A DNA stretch of 64,000 nucleotides from Pseudomonas sp. BP8 (GCF_017875955.1 NZ_JAGINK010000001.1:2696501-2760500), one strand, 5' to 3'; shown: positions 47,488 to 55,887, counted from the stretch's first letter. Translations and numbers: made by a program. The notes: generated by a model not told the origin, from the sequence alone.

Positions 47488-47877
47488 CTGTTGCAGAACT
47501 GGTTTTCGCTGAGCGATCCGGCGATGGAGGAAGCGTTGTACGAAATCACCTCGATGCGCCAGTTTGCTCGACTGACGCTCAGCGCACCGATTCCGGAAGA
47601 CACGACGATCATGATTCCGGCACCTCCTGCAGAAACACAAGTTGGCGGCAGGCATCCTGGAAACCATCAACCACTACCTGCAAGACAAAGGCCTGTCGTT
47701 ACGGCAGGGCACGATTGTCGAAGCAACAATCATCCATCCGCCCAGTTCGGCTATGTAAAGACTCGCTTTTGCGGCTGGGCCAAGAATACGGCGCAGCTGA
47801 TCACGCTGTTTGCCCTGTCGAATCTGTGGATGGCGCGCCGGCAGTTGCTGAGTGCTGCGGGAGAGGTACGCCGATAG
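47488..47877 (+). pseudogene. IS5-family transposase relic
   Basis: Three pieces of one IS5-type DDE transposase follow in order: [20 protein letters not shown] and onward, then in a shifted frame a segment [20 protein letters not shown] ... [14 protein letters not shown], then [20 protein letters not shown] ... [15 protein letters not shown]. Both termini of the protein and the part between PPSS and YVKTRF are missing, and at least two frameshifts separate the rest. This is a decayed, inactive insertion sequence. No inverted ends were recognised. Confidence 0.85.
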
Positions 47878-48245
47878 CAAGCAAGAAAGAGGGCAAAGCC
47901 CTGGTTTGAGCCGACTGGCGGCTGAAAAATTGGTCTGGCTACGTCAATGCGCTGCTCATTGCGCGCTCGAGCCAACTTGTTCGGAGTATCCCTAAGGCGT
48001 TGTTAAGCAATATGCGTCAGTTTTGCACTTTATCTAAACGCGCCTGGAACCCGCGAGTTCCGTAGGCCGGTTGCGACAGTGTTATTTGTCTAAATCCAGT
48101 CGTTCATTGTGGGGCCGTACATTCTATTTCGAAATGGTCGCTGCGCTCTGGTGTCGTTGTCACGAAACTCGCTGAATTGTCAAGATTGACTTTGGTCGGT
48201 AGAGAAAATAATCTTTGGTTTTTGAGATGATGGAATATCGCGCCA
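47878..48245. other. Intergenic region after the IS5 relic
   Basis: The 368 bp hold no convincing gene. The leftmost part may still be decayed IS5 sequence; the rest turns AT-rich towards the pentapeptide-repeat gene and should hold its promoter. No good ribosome site precedes the ATG at 48246. Confidence 0.45.
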
Positions 48246-48944
48246 ATGAAGTTGACGGATTTTAGAGAGAAGATATCCGAGGAGGATTTCGAGAGCGGAT
48301 CGCTTTCTGATTTCGTCAAAGGCGATGCGCTGCCGCTGCATCTGTATAGGATTGATCTAAGTCATAAAGATTTGAAGCGCCTAAATTTGCGCCATGCATT
48401 GTTTGAACAGTGTGTGCTGGTTGATGCCGACTTTTCCTACGCCGATCTTGAAGAGTCAATTTGGAGCGGCTGTAGGCTAGGCGGGGCTGTCTTCCGCTCA
48501 GCAAGTTTATCAGGTGCGACTTTCAAAAACTGTGATGCAAATAATTCTTGCTGGCAGCGTTCTCGGATGTCCCAGGTTAAATTCGAAGGTTGCAAGTTGA
48601 CTGGGGCCAACTTTAACGACGCCTCATCTCTAGGCTTGTCCTTTTCGGAGTGCCGCCTTAATAGTGCAAATTTGTCTGGGGTTTCATTCTATAAGTCAGT
48701 TTTAGATGGTCTGGACTTTAGCGAGACCGATCTTTCGGGTTGTGATTTTCGTAAGGCCACCTTCGTCAACGGTGGGAGCTTGGCGCAGGCCAGGGTGGTA
48801 GGCGCTCGATTCGATGGTGCAGATTTGAGGGAGGCCGATTTGGGCGGGCTTCGCTTGGTGGATGCCAAACTGTTCAAGGGGGCGACAATCTCCAAGTTTC
48901 AGGCAAACGTACTCCTTGAGGGGCTTGGTTTGACAGTCATCTAG
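48246..48944 (+). CDS. Pentapeptide-repeat protein
   Basis: The 232-residue protein is built largely of five-residue A(D/N)LXX-type repeats from about residue 35 to 212, for example VDADFSYADLEESIW and GARFDGADLREADLGGL, which fold as a right-handed quadrilateral helix. A non-repeat N-terminal arm (residues 1-33) and a C-terminal helix (FQANVLLEGLGLTVI) frame it. Size and layout recall Qnr/McbG proteins that protect DNA gyrase by mimicking DNA, but many pentapeptide proteins have other roles. Codons are AT-richer than the flanking chromosome, which suggests transfer. Confidence 0.88.
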   Translation: MKLTDFREKISEEDFESGSLSDFVKGDALPLHLYRIDLSHKDLKRLNLRHALFEQCVLVDADFSYADLEESIWSGCRLGGAVFRSASLSGATFKNCDANNSCWQRSRMSQVKFEGCKLTGANFNDASSLGLSFSECRLNSANLSGVSFYKSVLDGLDFSETDLSGCDFRKATFVNGGSLAQARVVGARFDGADLREADLGGLRLVDAKLFKGATISKFQANVLLEGLGLTVI

Positions 48945-49148
48945 GTGAGTAGTTTGATGAACCATGCAGCATGCCTGAACAGGGGGCTTCGATCCTCCGA
49001 GAGGAGCTTGCTTCAGGATGAGTTTGCGTCAAGGTGAGCTGCGGCGTGGCACGGCTGAGGGCAAGACACAGCGGCTTAGCCTGAAGTGGCGGCCGCCCCG
49101 TTAGATCGCAAGGCTTGCAAGCCGCGTCATTTGAGGCCAGAATTGAGT

Positions 49149-49169
49149 CTATCCCTGTTTCAGGGATAG
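49149..49169. repeat. 9-bp hairpin left of the attachment remnant
   Basis: CTATCCCTG (49149-49157) pairs with CAGGGATAG (49161-49169) around TTT. It may end a transcript or be part of an integrase arm region; nothing decides. Confidence 0.4.
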
Positions 49170-49209
49170 CTGAAAAGCCTTAATTTTCAACGGCTCGGAA
49201 GGCGGATGT

Positions 49210-49229
49210 GAGTCTCGTTTCCCGCTCCA
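49210..49229 (+). other. tRNA-Gly(GCC) 3'-end fragment, probable attR of an integrated element
   Basis: These 20 nt equal the last 20 nt (GAGTCTCG...CCCGCTCCA, with encoded CCA) of bacterial tRNA-Gly(GCC) as I know it. The 5' part of the tRNA is absent. Many integrases recombine into tRNA 3' ends, leaving the intact tRNA at one junction and such a fragment at the other. A terminator follows, as it would behind the original tRNA gene, so the inserted element should lie to the left. Confidence 0.75.
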
Positions 49230-49270
49230 AATATAGATCTACAGAGTCCTATGGATTTTGTAGATCATCG

Positions 49271-49297
49271 AAAAAGGGCCCTTAGGGGCCCTTTTTT
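49271..49297 (+). terminator. Rho-independent terminator behind the tRNA fragment
   Basis: AAAAAGGGCCC pairs with GGGCCCTTTTTT around TTAG-type bases, a classic terminator. It was probably the terminator of the tRNA-Gly transcript before integration. Confidence 0.85.
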
Positions 49298-49483
49298 CGT
49301 TTCAGCGCAAACCACTGCTGAACGGGAGTATCCGGACATTTCAAGTCCAGGATTAAGCCCAGAATTGCAAAACGCCCAATTTGAAGTGCTGCTCGTCTGG
49401 GCGTCGAGTCATTGCGGGCGGCTGATCCATGCCGCCAACAAGGGTCGCCAGACAGTGCTGAAAACTTATGGCGATTACGGGGC

Positions 49484-49966
49484 TCACTTGACCGGTATCC
49501 GCGTTTCGGCTTTGACTTCCCTCAAGGCCAAACTCGACTGGATCGATACGATCCCGGGCTGTCGGCGCAGCACGTCTTCGACAAATTGCCCATAGCTGTC
49601 GAGGTCCTGCGCCAGCACCGTCAGCACGTAGTCCGCCTCGCCTGTGACCTTGTGGCAGGACAGCACCTCGGGCAGCGCAAGAATCACCCGCTCGAACTTT
49701 TCAGGTGCATCGGCCGAGTGGTTGTCGAAACGAACCTGGGCGAACGCCATGACATTGAAGCCCAGCTTGCGACGATCAAGGTTGGCCTGGTAATCGCGGA
49801 TCACCCCCAGGTCTTCGAGGCGCTTTCTGCGTCGCCAGCAAGGCGTAACCGTCAGTGCTAGGTGCTCGCCCAGTGCTGCACTGGACAGGCTGCCATCGCG
49901 CTGCAGCAGGGTGAGCAATTGTTTGTCTACCGCGTCCAGTTCAACCGTTTGGTCAGTCTTTCTCAT
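49484..49966 (-). CDS. Lrp/AsnC family regulator 1
   Basis: The 160-residue protein has an N-terminal helix-turn-helix (LDAVDKQLLTLLQRDGSLSS, LGEHLALTVTPCWRRRKRLE) and a C-terminal RAM domain (VLSCHKVTGEADYVLTVLAQ). It is divergent from the acetylpolyamine amidohydrolase gene with 123 bp between the starts, and probably regulates it in response to an amino acid or polyamine. Confidence 0.92.
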   Translation of the reverse strand: MRKTDQTVELDAVDKQLLTLLQRDGSLSSAALGEHLALTVTPCWRRRKRLEDLGVIRDYQANLDRRKLGFNVMAFAQVRFDNHSADAPEKFERVILALPEVLSCHKVTGEADYVLTVLAQDLDSYGQFVEDVLRRQPGIVSIQSSLALREVKAETRIPVK

Positions 49967-50089
49967 AACGTCGAGTTCCTTCGAAAACCTTTGCTGTCTA
50001 GCCCGGGTTTAGTGAGTCTAAAGCAAAGAAATTTCCCCTGCTTGAAGCGAAAATCTTCTACCGACAACGTCCACGGAGGATTCATTCGC

Positions 50090-51124
50090 ATGCTGACCGT
50101 CTTCAGTCACAATCACCGCCTGCATCACGGCTCGGAACTGAAGGATGGCGCCGTCAAGCCATCGTTCGAAAACCCGCAGAGGGCCGACACCGTGCTCGCC
50201 CGGATCACCCGCGAAAGGCTCGGCGAGGTCATTGCCGAGCAACGCTTCGACCGTTCCTGTTACGTGGCGGCGCACAGTGAGCGGTACGTGACGTTCCTGG
50301 AGAACGCCTGGGCCGAATGGGCAGCGACTGGCAAGACCCATGATGCGTTGCCGCTGGTGTGGCCGGTGCGTGACCTGGCCATCGATCAGGAGCCAGGCTT
50401 CATCGACGGCAAGCTCGGCTTTTACGCCATGGATGCCGGCGCACCGATTACCGCGGGTACCTGGCAAGCCGTGCGCAGCAGTGCCGATGTGGCGCTGACT
50501 GGCATGGAGCAGATCATCGCTGGCGCGCGCGGCGTATTCGCCCTGTGCCGTCCGCCTGGTCACCACGCCGCGCGGGAGTACATGGGCGGTTACTGCTACC
50601 TGAACAACGCTGCGATTGCTGCGCAACACTGCCTGGCCCGCGGGGCCAAGCGGGTGGCGATCCTGGATGTGGATTTCCATCACGGCAACGGTACGCAAAA
50701 CATCTTCTATGACCGCGACGACGTGCTGTTCGTGTCGATCCATGGCGATCCTTTTACCGCCTACCCGTATTTTTCCGGCTTCGCCAATGAGCAGGGCGTT
50801 GGTCGGGGCCTGGGGTGCAACGTCAACTACCCGTTGGCAAAGGGCACGGATTGGGCCAGCTACCAGGTTGCACTCGGCGAGGCGCTGAAACGGGTCGGGG
50901 CATACCAGCCGGACGCGCTCGTCATTTCCTTGGGCGTGGACACGTTCGAGCATGATCCGATCAGCCATTTCCGCCTGACCAGCACTGACTTCATCCGGCT
51001 TGGCGAGTCGATCGCCGGTGTGGGTGTGCCGACGCTGTTCGTCATGGAAGGTGGCTACATGGTCGATGAGATCGGCATCAACGCGGTCAATACCTTGCAG
51101 GGTTACGACGGTGTCGTCCGATAG
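50090..51124 (+). CDS. Acetylpolyamine amidohydrolase / class II histone-deacetylase family
   Basis: Starting at ATG 50090 (GGAGGA upstream) the zinc hydrolase has 344 residues. It carries the His-His pair in RPPGHHAAREYMGGYCYLNN, the zinc ligands in LDVDFHHGNGTQNIFY, and EGGYMVDEIG near the C-terminus. Bacterial members remove acetyl groups from acetylputrescine and acetylcadaverine. The frame is open from 49862, overlapping the Lrp gene, but is not family-like there. A strong terminator follows. Confidence 0.9.
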   Translation: MLTVFSHNHRLHHGSELKDGAVKPSFENPQRADTVLARITRERLGEVIAEQRFDRSCYVAAHSERYVTFLENAWAEWAATGKTHDALPLVWPVRDLAIDQEPGFIDGKLGFYAMDAGAPITAGTWQAVRSSADVALTGMEQIIAGARGVFALCRPPGHHAAREYMGGYCYLNNAAIAAQHCLARGAKRVAILDVDFHHGNGTQNIFYDRDDVLFVSIHGDPFTAYPYFSGFANEQGVGRGLGCNVNYPLAKGTDWASYQVALGEALKRVGAYQPDALVISLGVDTFEHDPISHFRLTSTDFIRLGESIAGVGVPTLFVMEGGYMVDEIGINAVNTLQGYDGVVR

Positions 51125-51131
51125 TGCTAAC

Positions 51132-51166
51132 GGAAACGCCCCGCCTGTTTCGGGCGGGGCGTTTCC
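51132..51166. terminator. Bidirectional terminator between convergent genes
   Basis: GGAAACGCCCCGCC (51132-51145) pairs perfectly with GGCGGGGCGTTTCC (51153-51166). It serves both the amidohydrolase gene and the oppositely oriented CtlX-like gene. Confidence 0.85.
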
Positions 51167-51185
51167 TTCTGCATCGGCTGCAGGT

Positions 51186-52124
51186 TTATCGCCTCGGCGA
51201 GAGATGGATACCAGCAATCATGCAGCGCACCGATCCGCCCGCCATTTCGATGGTGGGTACATCAAGTGGCACCAACCGAGCGGAGCGCTCGATGCGTTGG
51301 CGTTGCTCCTCGTCCAGGCTGTTGAATGCCCGGCGCGAAAGGGCAAGGATTCGCCCATCGCGACCGGACAGTTCAATAGCATTGCCGGCGAACTGGTTGA
51401 TCTGCTGGTTGCTCAGGTCGATCACATCCCGCCCCGATTCCATCAGCCGCAAACGCACGTCCTCGGCACGTGCCTTGTTGGTGAACGTGCCGAAGCCAAC
51501 CAGCGCGAACTCGGTCGCGACGCACATCAACACGTTGGTGTGATAGATCGGCGCGCCTTGCTCATCGGCCGTGTCGAATACCATTGGTTCAAAGTTGAAG
51601 TGGGTGCTGAAACGCTCCAGAGCGATCGGATCGGCGCGGTTGGAACGTGCGGTGTAGGCCACCCGGGACAGGTGGTCGAAGACCATCGCGCCCGTGCCTT
51701 CGAGAAACAGTTCATCCTGCTCCAGGCCCGAGTAGTCGATCACGTCCTGCACGCGGTACTCGAGCTTGAGCATCTCGATGACGTCGGCACGTCGCTCGCG
51801 GCGACGGTTTTGCGAGTACATCGAGTAGATCGCGACATGGCCACCGGGGTGGGTGGAGAACCAGTTGTTGGGGAATACCGAGTCGGGGGTGTTGTGCTCA
51901 CCGAAGTCATCGAACAGGTGCACGCGGACACCTTCGGCTTCAAGTCGTCCGACGGCCTGGGTCACCTCGTCGCGGGCTATCTCAGCGAGGCCCTGTGCCG
52001 CAAGGTCAGGGTTGGAGCTTTGGAACGAGTTGTCTGCAGCTGTTTCCGGGTTGGGCGTAAACGCATGGGGCCTGACCATCACCACGGCAGCGGGAGCTTG
52101 AATCGAACGCGTTGGAAGTCGCAT
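51186..52124 (-). CDS. CtlX-like citrulline hydrolase (arginine-deiminase-fold)
   Basis: The protein of about 312 residues has the guanidino-group-modifying fold. It shows FPNNWFSTHPGGHVAIYSM, EGTGAMVFDH, YHTNVLMCV and the catalytic Cys in AGGSVRCMIAGIHL. This matches the CtlX family, which splits citrulline to ornithine, carbon dioxide and ammonia. ATG 52124 is preferred to TTG 52154. The gene follows the ornithine cyclodeaminase gene, so citrulline to ornithine to proline is encoded by adjacent genes. Confidence 0.85.
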   Translation of the reverse strand: MRLPTRSIQAPAAVVMVRPHAFTPNPETAADNSFQSSNPDLAAQGLAEIARDEVTQAVGRLEAEGVRVHLFDDFGEHNTPDSVFPNNWFSTHPGGHVAIYSMYSQNRRRERRADVIEMLKLEYRVQDVIDYSGLEQDELFLEGTGAMVFDHLSRVAYTARSNRADPIALERFSTHFNFEPMVFDTADEQGAPIYHTNVLMCVATEFALVGFGTFTNKARAEDVRLRLMESGRDVIDLSNQQINQFAGNAIELSGRDGRILALSRRAFNSLDEEQRQRIERSARLVPLDVPTIEMAGGSVRCMIAGIHLSPRR

Positions 52125-52157
52125 CTGGGAATACCGATCTGTGAGCTGGGTCAAACG

Positions 52158-53210
52158 TCAGGCGACGCGTCGGATGTGGCGTTTGGCCGCGCGGCCACGG
52201 GTGTGGGTGAACAGGTCCTTGGGGTCGTCTTCTACCCAGGGCACCAGGTCAATCTTGGTCCCCATGCCGCGTTTTTGTGCTTGCTCGAGTACATAGCGCA
52301 GTACGGTGTAGTCTTCGAGGGCAAAGCCTACCGAGTCGAACACGGTCACCTGGCTGTCGCTTTGCCGGCCGTCCACTTCGCCGCAGAGCACGCGCCACAG
52401 GTCAACCACCGGGAAGTCGGCGGGCAGTTGCTGGATGTCACCTTCGATGCGCGTCTGTGGTTCGTATTCAACGAATACCCTGGCGTTACGCAGCACATCG
52501 GCGTGCAGTTCGGTCTTGCCTGGGCAGTCACCGCCCACAGCATTCAAGTGCATCCCAGGTTCGAGCATCTCTTGGGTGATGATGGTGGCGTAGGCCTTGT
52601 CAGCAGTGACGGTAGTGATGATGTCGACACCTTTGACGGCCTCGGCCACCGAGGCAGCCTTGCGGATCGTCAGCCCTGGATAGTCCTGCAGGTTGCGGAT
52701 CAGCTTGGCCGTGGCGAGCGGGTCGGTGTCATAGGCAACGATCTCTTCGATGCCCAGGTGCTTGTGAAACGCCAGTGCCTGGAACTCGCTCTGGGCACCA
52801 TTGCCGATCAGGGCCATCTTGCGTGAATTGGGGCGTGCCAGGGCTTGCGCGGCCATCAAGGACGTCGCGGCAGTGCGCAGTGCGGTGGCAATGGTCAGTT
52901 CAGACAACAATACGGGATAGCCACTGTCCACATCGGCCAATACACCAAATGCCATCACGGTGTGCAGGTCGCGCGCTGTATTAGCAGGGTGACCATTAAC
53001 ATACTTGAAGGCATAGCGGCTGGTGTCGGCCACTGGCATCAGTTCAATAACACCTAATTGCGAATGGCTGGCCACTCGCGCCGACTTGTCAAACGCTGGC
53101 CAGCGTTTAAAGTCTTCGCGCAGGGCGGCGGCCATTTCGCCGATAAAAGGTGCTACGCCGATGTCGTGAACAAGATCGGACATAGTAGGAACATCGATAA
53201 AGTAAGTCAT
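52158..53210 (-). CDS. Ornithine cyclodeaminase
   Basis: The 350-residue mu-crystallin/ornithine cyclodeaminase family protein converts ornithine to proline and ammonia with bound NAD. It shows the nucleotide-binding block ALIGNGAQSEFQALAF near residue 137, LTIATALRTAATSLMAAQAL and DITTTVT-like residues (VDIITTVTADKAY). It is transcribed first, with the CtlX-like gene behind it, and is divergent from the second Lrp gene. Confidence 0.92.
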   Translation of the reverse strand: MTYFIDVPTMSDLVHDIGVAPFIGEMAAALREDFKRWPAFDKSARVASHSQLGVIELMPVADTSRYAFKYVNGHPANTARDLHTVMAFGVLADVDSGYPVLLSELTIATALRTAATSLMAAQALARPNSRKMALIGNGAQSEFQALAFHKHLGIEEIVAYDTDPLATAKLIRNLQDYPGLTIRKAASVAEAVKGVDIITTVTADKAYATIITQEMLEPGMHLNAVGGDCPGKTELHADVLRNARVFVEYEPQTRIEGDIQQLPADFPVVDLWRVLCGEVDGRQSDSQVTVFDSVGFALEDYTVLRYVLEQAQKRGMGTKIDLVPWVEDDPKDLFTHTRGRAAKRHIRRVA

Positions 53211-53344
53211 GACTGTGCACCTGGTGAGTGCGTTTTCGCAGCGGAAGGGCCGCGTATACGCTTGAGATTGTTGGGCTGTTCTCCGGTATGAAAATTCTGA
53301 TGAAGTATTGAGTCAATGTGAACCCAGCAGGTTGCCATTTTTAC

Positions 53345-53358
53345 TGTCTTTCTAGACA
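53345..53358. promoter_or_regulatory. Palindrome between ornithine cyclodeaminase and Lrp 2
   Basis: TGTCT (53345-53349) and AGACA (53354-53358) flank a 4-bp centre in the 192-bp gap between the divergent genes. The layout suits an Lrp-type operator, but the site is short. Confidence 0.35.
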
Positions 53359-53402
53359 ATCTGTTCACTAATAATAGCAATATGAGTGGTTGAGTCGTCA
53401 TC

Positions 53403-53825
53403 ATGGATAATGTGGATCGGGAGCTCATCGCTCTACTGCGGGACAATGCCCGCACCCCGGTATTGACCTTGGCAAAGAAGCTGAAGGTCGCCAGGGCCAC
53501 GGTGCAAAATCGCATCACCAAACTTGAAGAGCAGGGCATCATCATCGGCTACACCGTCCGCCTGCGCTCGGATGCGCTGGATCAGGGCGTCCGCGCGATC
53601 ACCAGCATCGGCATCAGCGGCCATCATGCGGCCGAGGTCAAGCATTCGCTGCGCGGGCATCCCAATGTCGTCGCCATCCATACCACCAATGGCCGCTGGG
53701 ATCTGATGGCAGAGTTGCGCGCGGATACCCTCGAGGCCTTTGATCGGGCGTTGAACACCATTCGCTCGATACCGCATATCGAGAACACCGAGACGAGTAT
53801 TTTGCTCTCCACAATCAAAATGTAG
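53403..53825 (+). CDS. Lrp/AsnC family regulator 2
   Basis: The 140-residue protein has a helix-turn-helix (DNVDRELIALLRDNARTPVL, VARATVQNRITKLEEQGII) and a RAM domain (VVAIHTTNGRWDLMAELRAD). It is divergent from ornithine cyclodeaminase and probably regulates that unit, with an arginine-family amino acid as likely effector. It differs clearly from Lrp 1. Confidence 0.92.
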   Translation: MDNVDRELIALLRDNARTPVLTLAKKLKVARATVQNRITKLEEQGIIIGYTVRLRSDALDQGVRAITSIGISGHHAAEVKHSLRGHPNVVAIHTTNGRWDLMAELRADTLEAFDRALNTIRSIPHIENTETSILLSTIKM

Positions 53826-54165
53826 GGGCTTTCATGCACGCGTTAAAAGCGTGTTGCAGAACACACTGTCAGGTGAACCTGTCACTTTGTAAGCATATTG
53901 ATTGCCCATGAGCACTTTGTAGCGTTCCGATTGACCCCCGTGGCTGGCAAAATGAGCCCCTGTGTTATTGGCGTCTTGTTTTTCAATGGGTGGGCTACGG
54001 ATTAACGATCGGAACACGTGACGCCTGTAAGGTGTGCCTTTAATGTGCATAGTTGCCGAGGCCTTGAAGTTCGCGAAGGTAGCGAACACCTGCACTAGCG
54101 TACCCATAACAGGCTGCGGTGAAGGAAGTGCCGAGGTGTTTCAGAAAAAGAATAAGAGGTCAGTT
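53826..54165. other. Intergenic region before the permease with repeated motifs
   Basis: The 340 bp hold no gene. CACTTTGTA occurs at 53883 and 53913, exactly 30 bp apart. A near-perfect palindrome (TGTCAGGT..ACCTGTCA, around 53868-53885) lies just left, and GTTCCGAT (53924-53931) is inverted as ATCGGAAC near 54008. Together these resemble one end of an insertion sequence with multiple terminal repeats, but could also be operators. Confidence 0.4.
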
Positions 54166-55590
54166 ATGCATCAGACGTGCAACTCACAAGACGCAAAACC
54201 CGATGATGGTCGGGTATTAAAACGACGACTCGAAAACCGACACATACAACTTATTTCAATCAGCGGCGCGATCGGTACTGGCCTGTTCATGGGCTCGGGC
54301 AAGATTATCGCGCTGTCCGGGACCTCGATTATCCTGGTCTACGCGATCATCGGTTTCTTCGTTTTCTGCATCATGCGGGCGATGGGCGAAATGCTCCTTG
54401 CTGATCTGAAGATGGGCTCGTTTGCCGACCTCGTCCACCATTACCTCGGGCCACGCGCCGGGTATATCCTCAGTTGGTCATACTGGCTCAGTTGGGTGGT
54501 GGCTGCCGTTGGTGATGTGGTGGTCGTTGCGGGTTTTCTGCAGTACTGGTACCCCGACGTACCGACCTGGCTGCCGGCATTTGCCACCATGTTCATCCTG
54601 TTGGCCCTCAACATGCTCGCCGTAAAGGCGTTTGGTGAGGTCGAGTTCTGGTTTGGCCTGATCAAGGTGGTGGCCATCGTGTTGCTGGTGGTGACTGGGT
54701 TGCTCATGGTCGCCACGTCTTATACCTCGCCTGGCGGGGTGACCGCGTCGTTCAGCCACCTGGTGGCGCCTGGGGTGATGATGCCGCACGGTATCATCGG
54801 CTTCCTGGCCGGCTTCCAGATCGCGATCTTCTCGTTTGTCGGGACCGAGCTCATTGGCACGGCGGCAGCCGAGGCCAAGGACCCGGAAAAAACCCTGCCC
54901 AAGGCGATCAACACGATCCCTGTGCGCATCCTGCTGTTCTACATCGCGTCGCTGGTGTGCATCATCAGTGTGATCTCCTGGGCCAACGTACCGGCCAATC
55001 GCAGTCCGTTCGTGGAGCTGTTCCTGCTTGGAGGTCTGCCGGCGGCTGCGGGAATCATCAACTTCGTGGTGCTGACGTCCGCCGCATCTTCCGCCAATAG
55101 CGGGGTCTACTCGGGCTCGCGGATGCTTTACGGCCTGTCTCATCAAAACCAGGCGCCTAGCGCATTCGGACGCTTGTCAGGGTCGGGTACGCCGGTCAGG
55201 GCGCTGATGTTCTCTGGTGTCTGCATGGCCATTGCATTGACGCTGCTGTTCGTGATCCCGGATGTGATGACCGTGTTCACCTTGGTCTCGACCATTTCGG
55301 CAGTAATGATCATCGTTACCTGGTCGCTGATTCTAATGTCGTACTTCGCCTACCGTCGGGAAAATGCCCAGGCCCACCAGCGCAGCACGTTCAAGCTGCC
55401 AGGGGGCAAGGTCACCGCAGCGTTGTCGCAGCTGTTCCTGATCTTCGTCCTGTGCCTGCTGGCGCTGGAGCCTGATACCCGTTCGGCGCTGTATGTGATG
55501 CCGCTGTGGTACATCGGCTTGCTGCTGGCTTATCAGCGCCGTGCGCGAGCCAGCGCTCGCCAAGTGGCGGCACGTGCTTCAACAGTTTGA
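54166..55590 (+). CDS. APC superfamily amino-acid permease, CycA-like
   Basis: The 474-residue permease starts at ATG 54166 (AAGAGGT 6 bp upstream). It has 12 membrane segments and the signature ISISGAIGTGLFMGSGKIIALSG cut short near residue 30. The pattern resembles the D-serine/D-alanine/glycine and proline transporters. The frame is open from 54034, but that part lacks a start signal. In context it may import citrulline, ornithine or proline-related amino acids. Confidence 0.88.
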   Translation: MHQTCNSQDAKPDDGRVLKRRLENRHIQLISISGAIGTGLFMGSGKIIALSGTSIILVYAIIGFFVFCIMRAMGEMLLADLKMGSFADLVHHYLGPRAGYILSWSYWLSWVVAAVGDVVVVAGFLQYWYPDVPTWLPAFATMFILLALNMLAVKAFGEVEFWFGLIKVVAIVLLVVTGLLMVATSYTSPGGVTASFSHLVAPGVMMPHGIIGFLAGFQIAIFSFVGTELIGTAAAEAKDPEKTLPKAINTIPVRILLFYIASLVCIISVISWANVPANRSPFVELFLLGGLPAAAGIINFVVLTSAASSANSGVYSGSRMLYGLSHQNQAPSAFGRLSGSGTPVRALMFSGVCMAIALTLLFVIPDVMTVFTLVSTISAVMIIVTWSLILMSYFAYRRENAQAHQRSTFKLPGGKVTAALSQLFLIFVLCLLALEPDTRSALYVMPLWYIGLLLAYQRRARASARQVAARASTV

Positions 55591-55625
55591 CTGACAGTAA
55601 CTCATCGCTAAGAGGGGAGGTGTGT

Positions 55626-55862
55626 GTGAGCTCATCGACGGCAGGTATCAAGCTTGATGCCGCTACCCGGCAACGGATCAAGCTTGCTGCTGGTTCGCTG
55701 GATCGAACGCCGCACTGGTTCATGAAGAAGGCCGTGCTCTACTGGCTTGATAGCGTTGAGAACGGCTCGGGCGCAGCACAGATGCTGGTTGACTCCGACC
55801 TCAAGGCAGACGATTTGCACAACAGCGTGCGTAATCGAGAGCAGCGTGTGAACCTCGAGTAG
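55626..55862 (+). CDS. Small PutA-like ribbon-helix-helix protein
   Basis: The 78-residue protein starts at GTG 55626 with GGGGAGG just upstream (GTG 55620 also possible). Residues 6-45 (AGIKLDAATRQRIKLAAGSL then DRTPHWFMKKAVLYWLDS) closely match the N-terminal DNA-binding domain of the proline-catabolic protein PutA, without its enzyme domains. It is encoded 35 bp after the permease and next to the ornithine-to-proline genes, and is followed by a terminator. A role as a local repressor is inferred. Confidence 0.75.
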   Translation: MSSSTAGIKLDAATRQRIKLAAGSLDRTPHWFMKKAVLYWLDSVENGSGAAQMLVDSDLKADDLHNSVRNREQRVNLE

Positions 55863-55887
55863 CTCTGCGGGTAGATCGATATGAAGG

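Larger units (their letters stand above)
48945..49483. other. Junction region with a tRNA fragment and a terminator
   Basis: The 539-bp gap has no gene. It contains a hairpin (49149-49169), the tRNA-Gly 3' fragment (49210-49229), an 8-bp inverted repeat GATCTACA/TGTAGATC (49236-49243 and 49259-49266) and a terminator (49271-49297). To its right begins a run of ordinary Pseudomonas metabolic genes. No integrase gene is present nearby. Confidence 0.6.
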
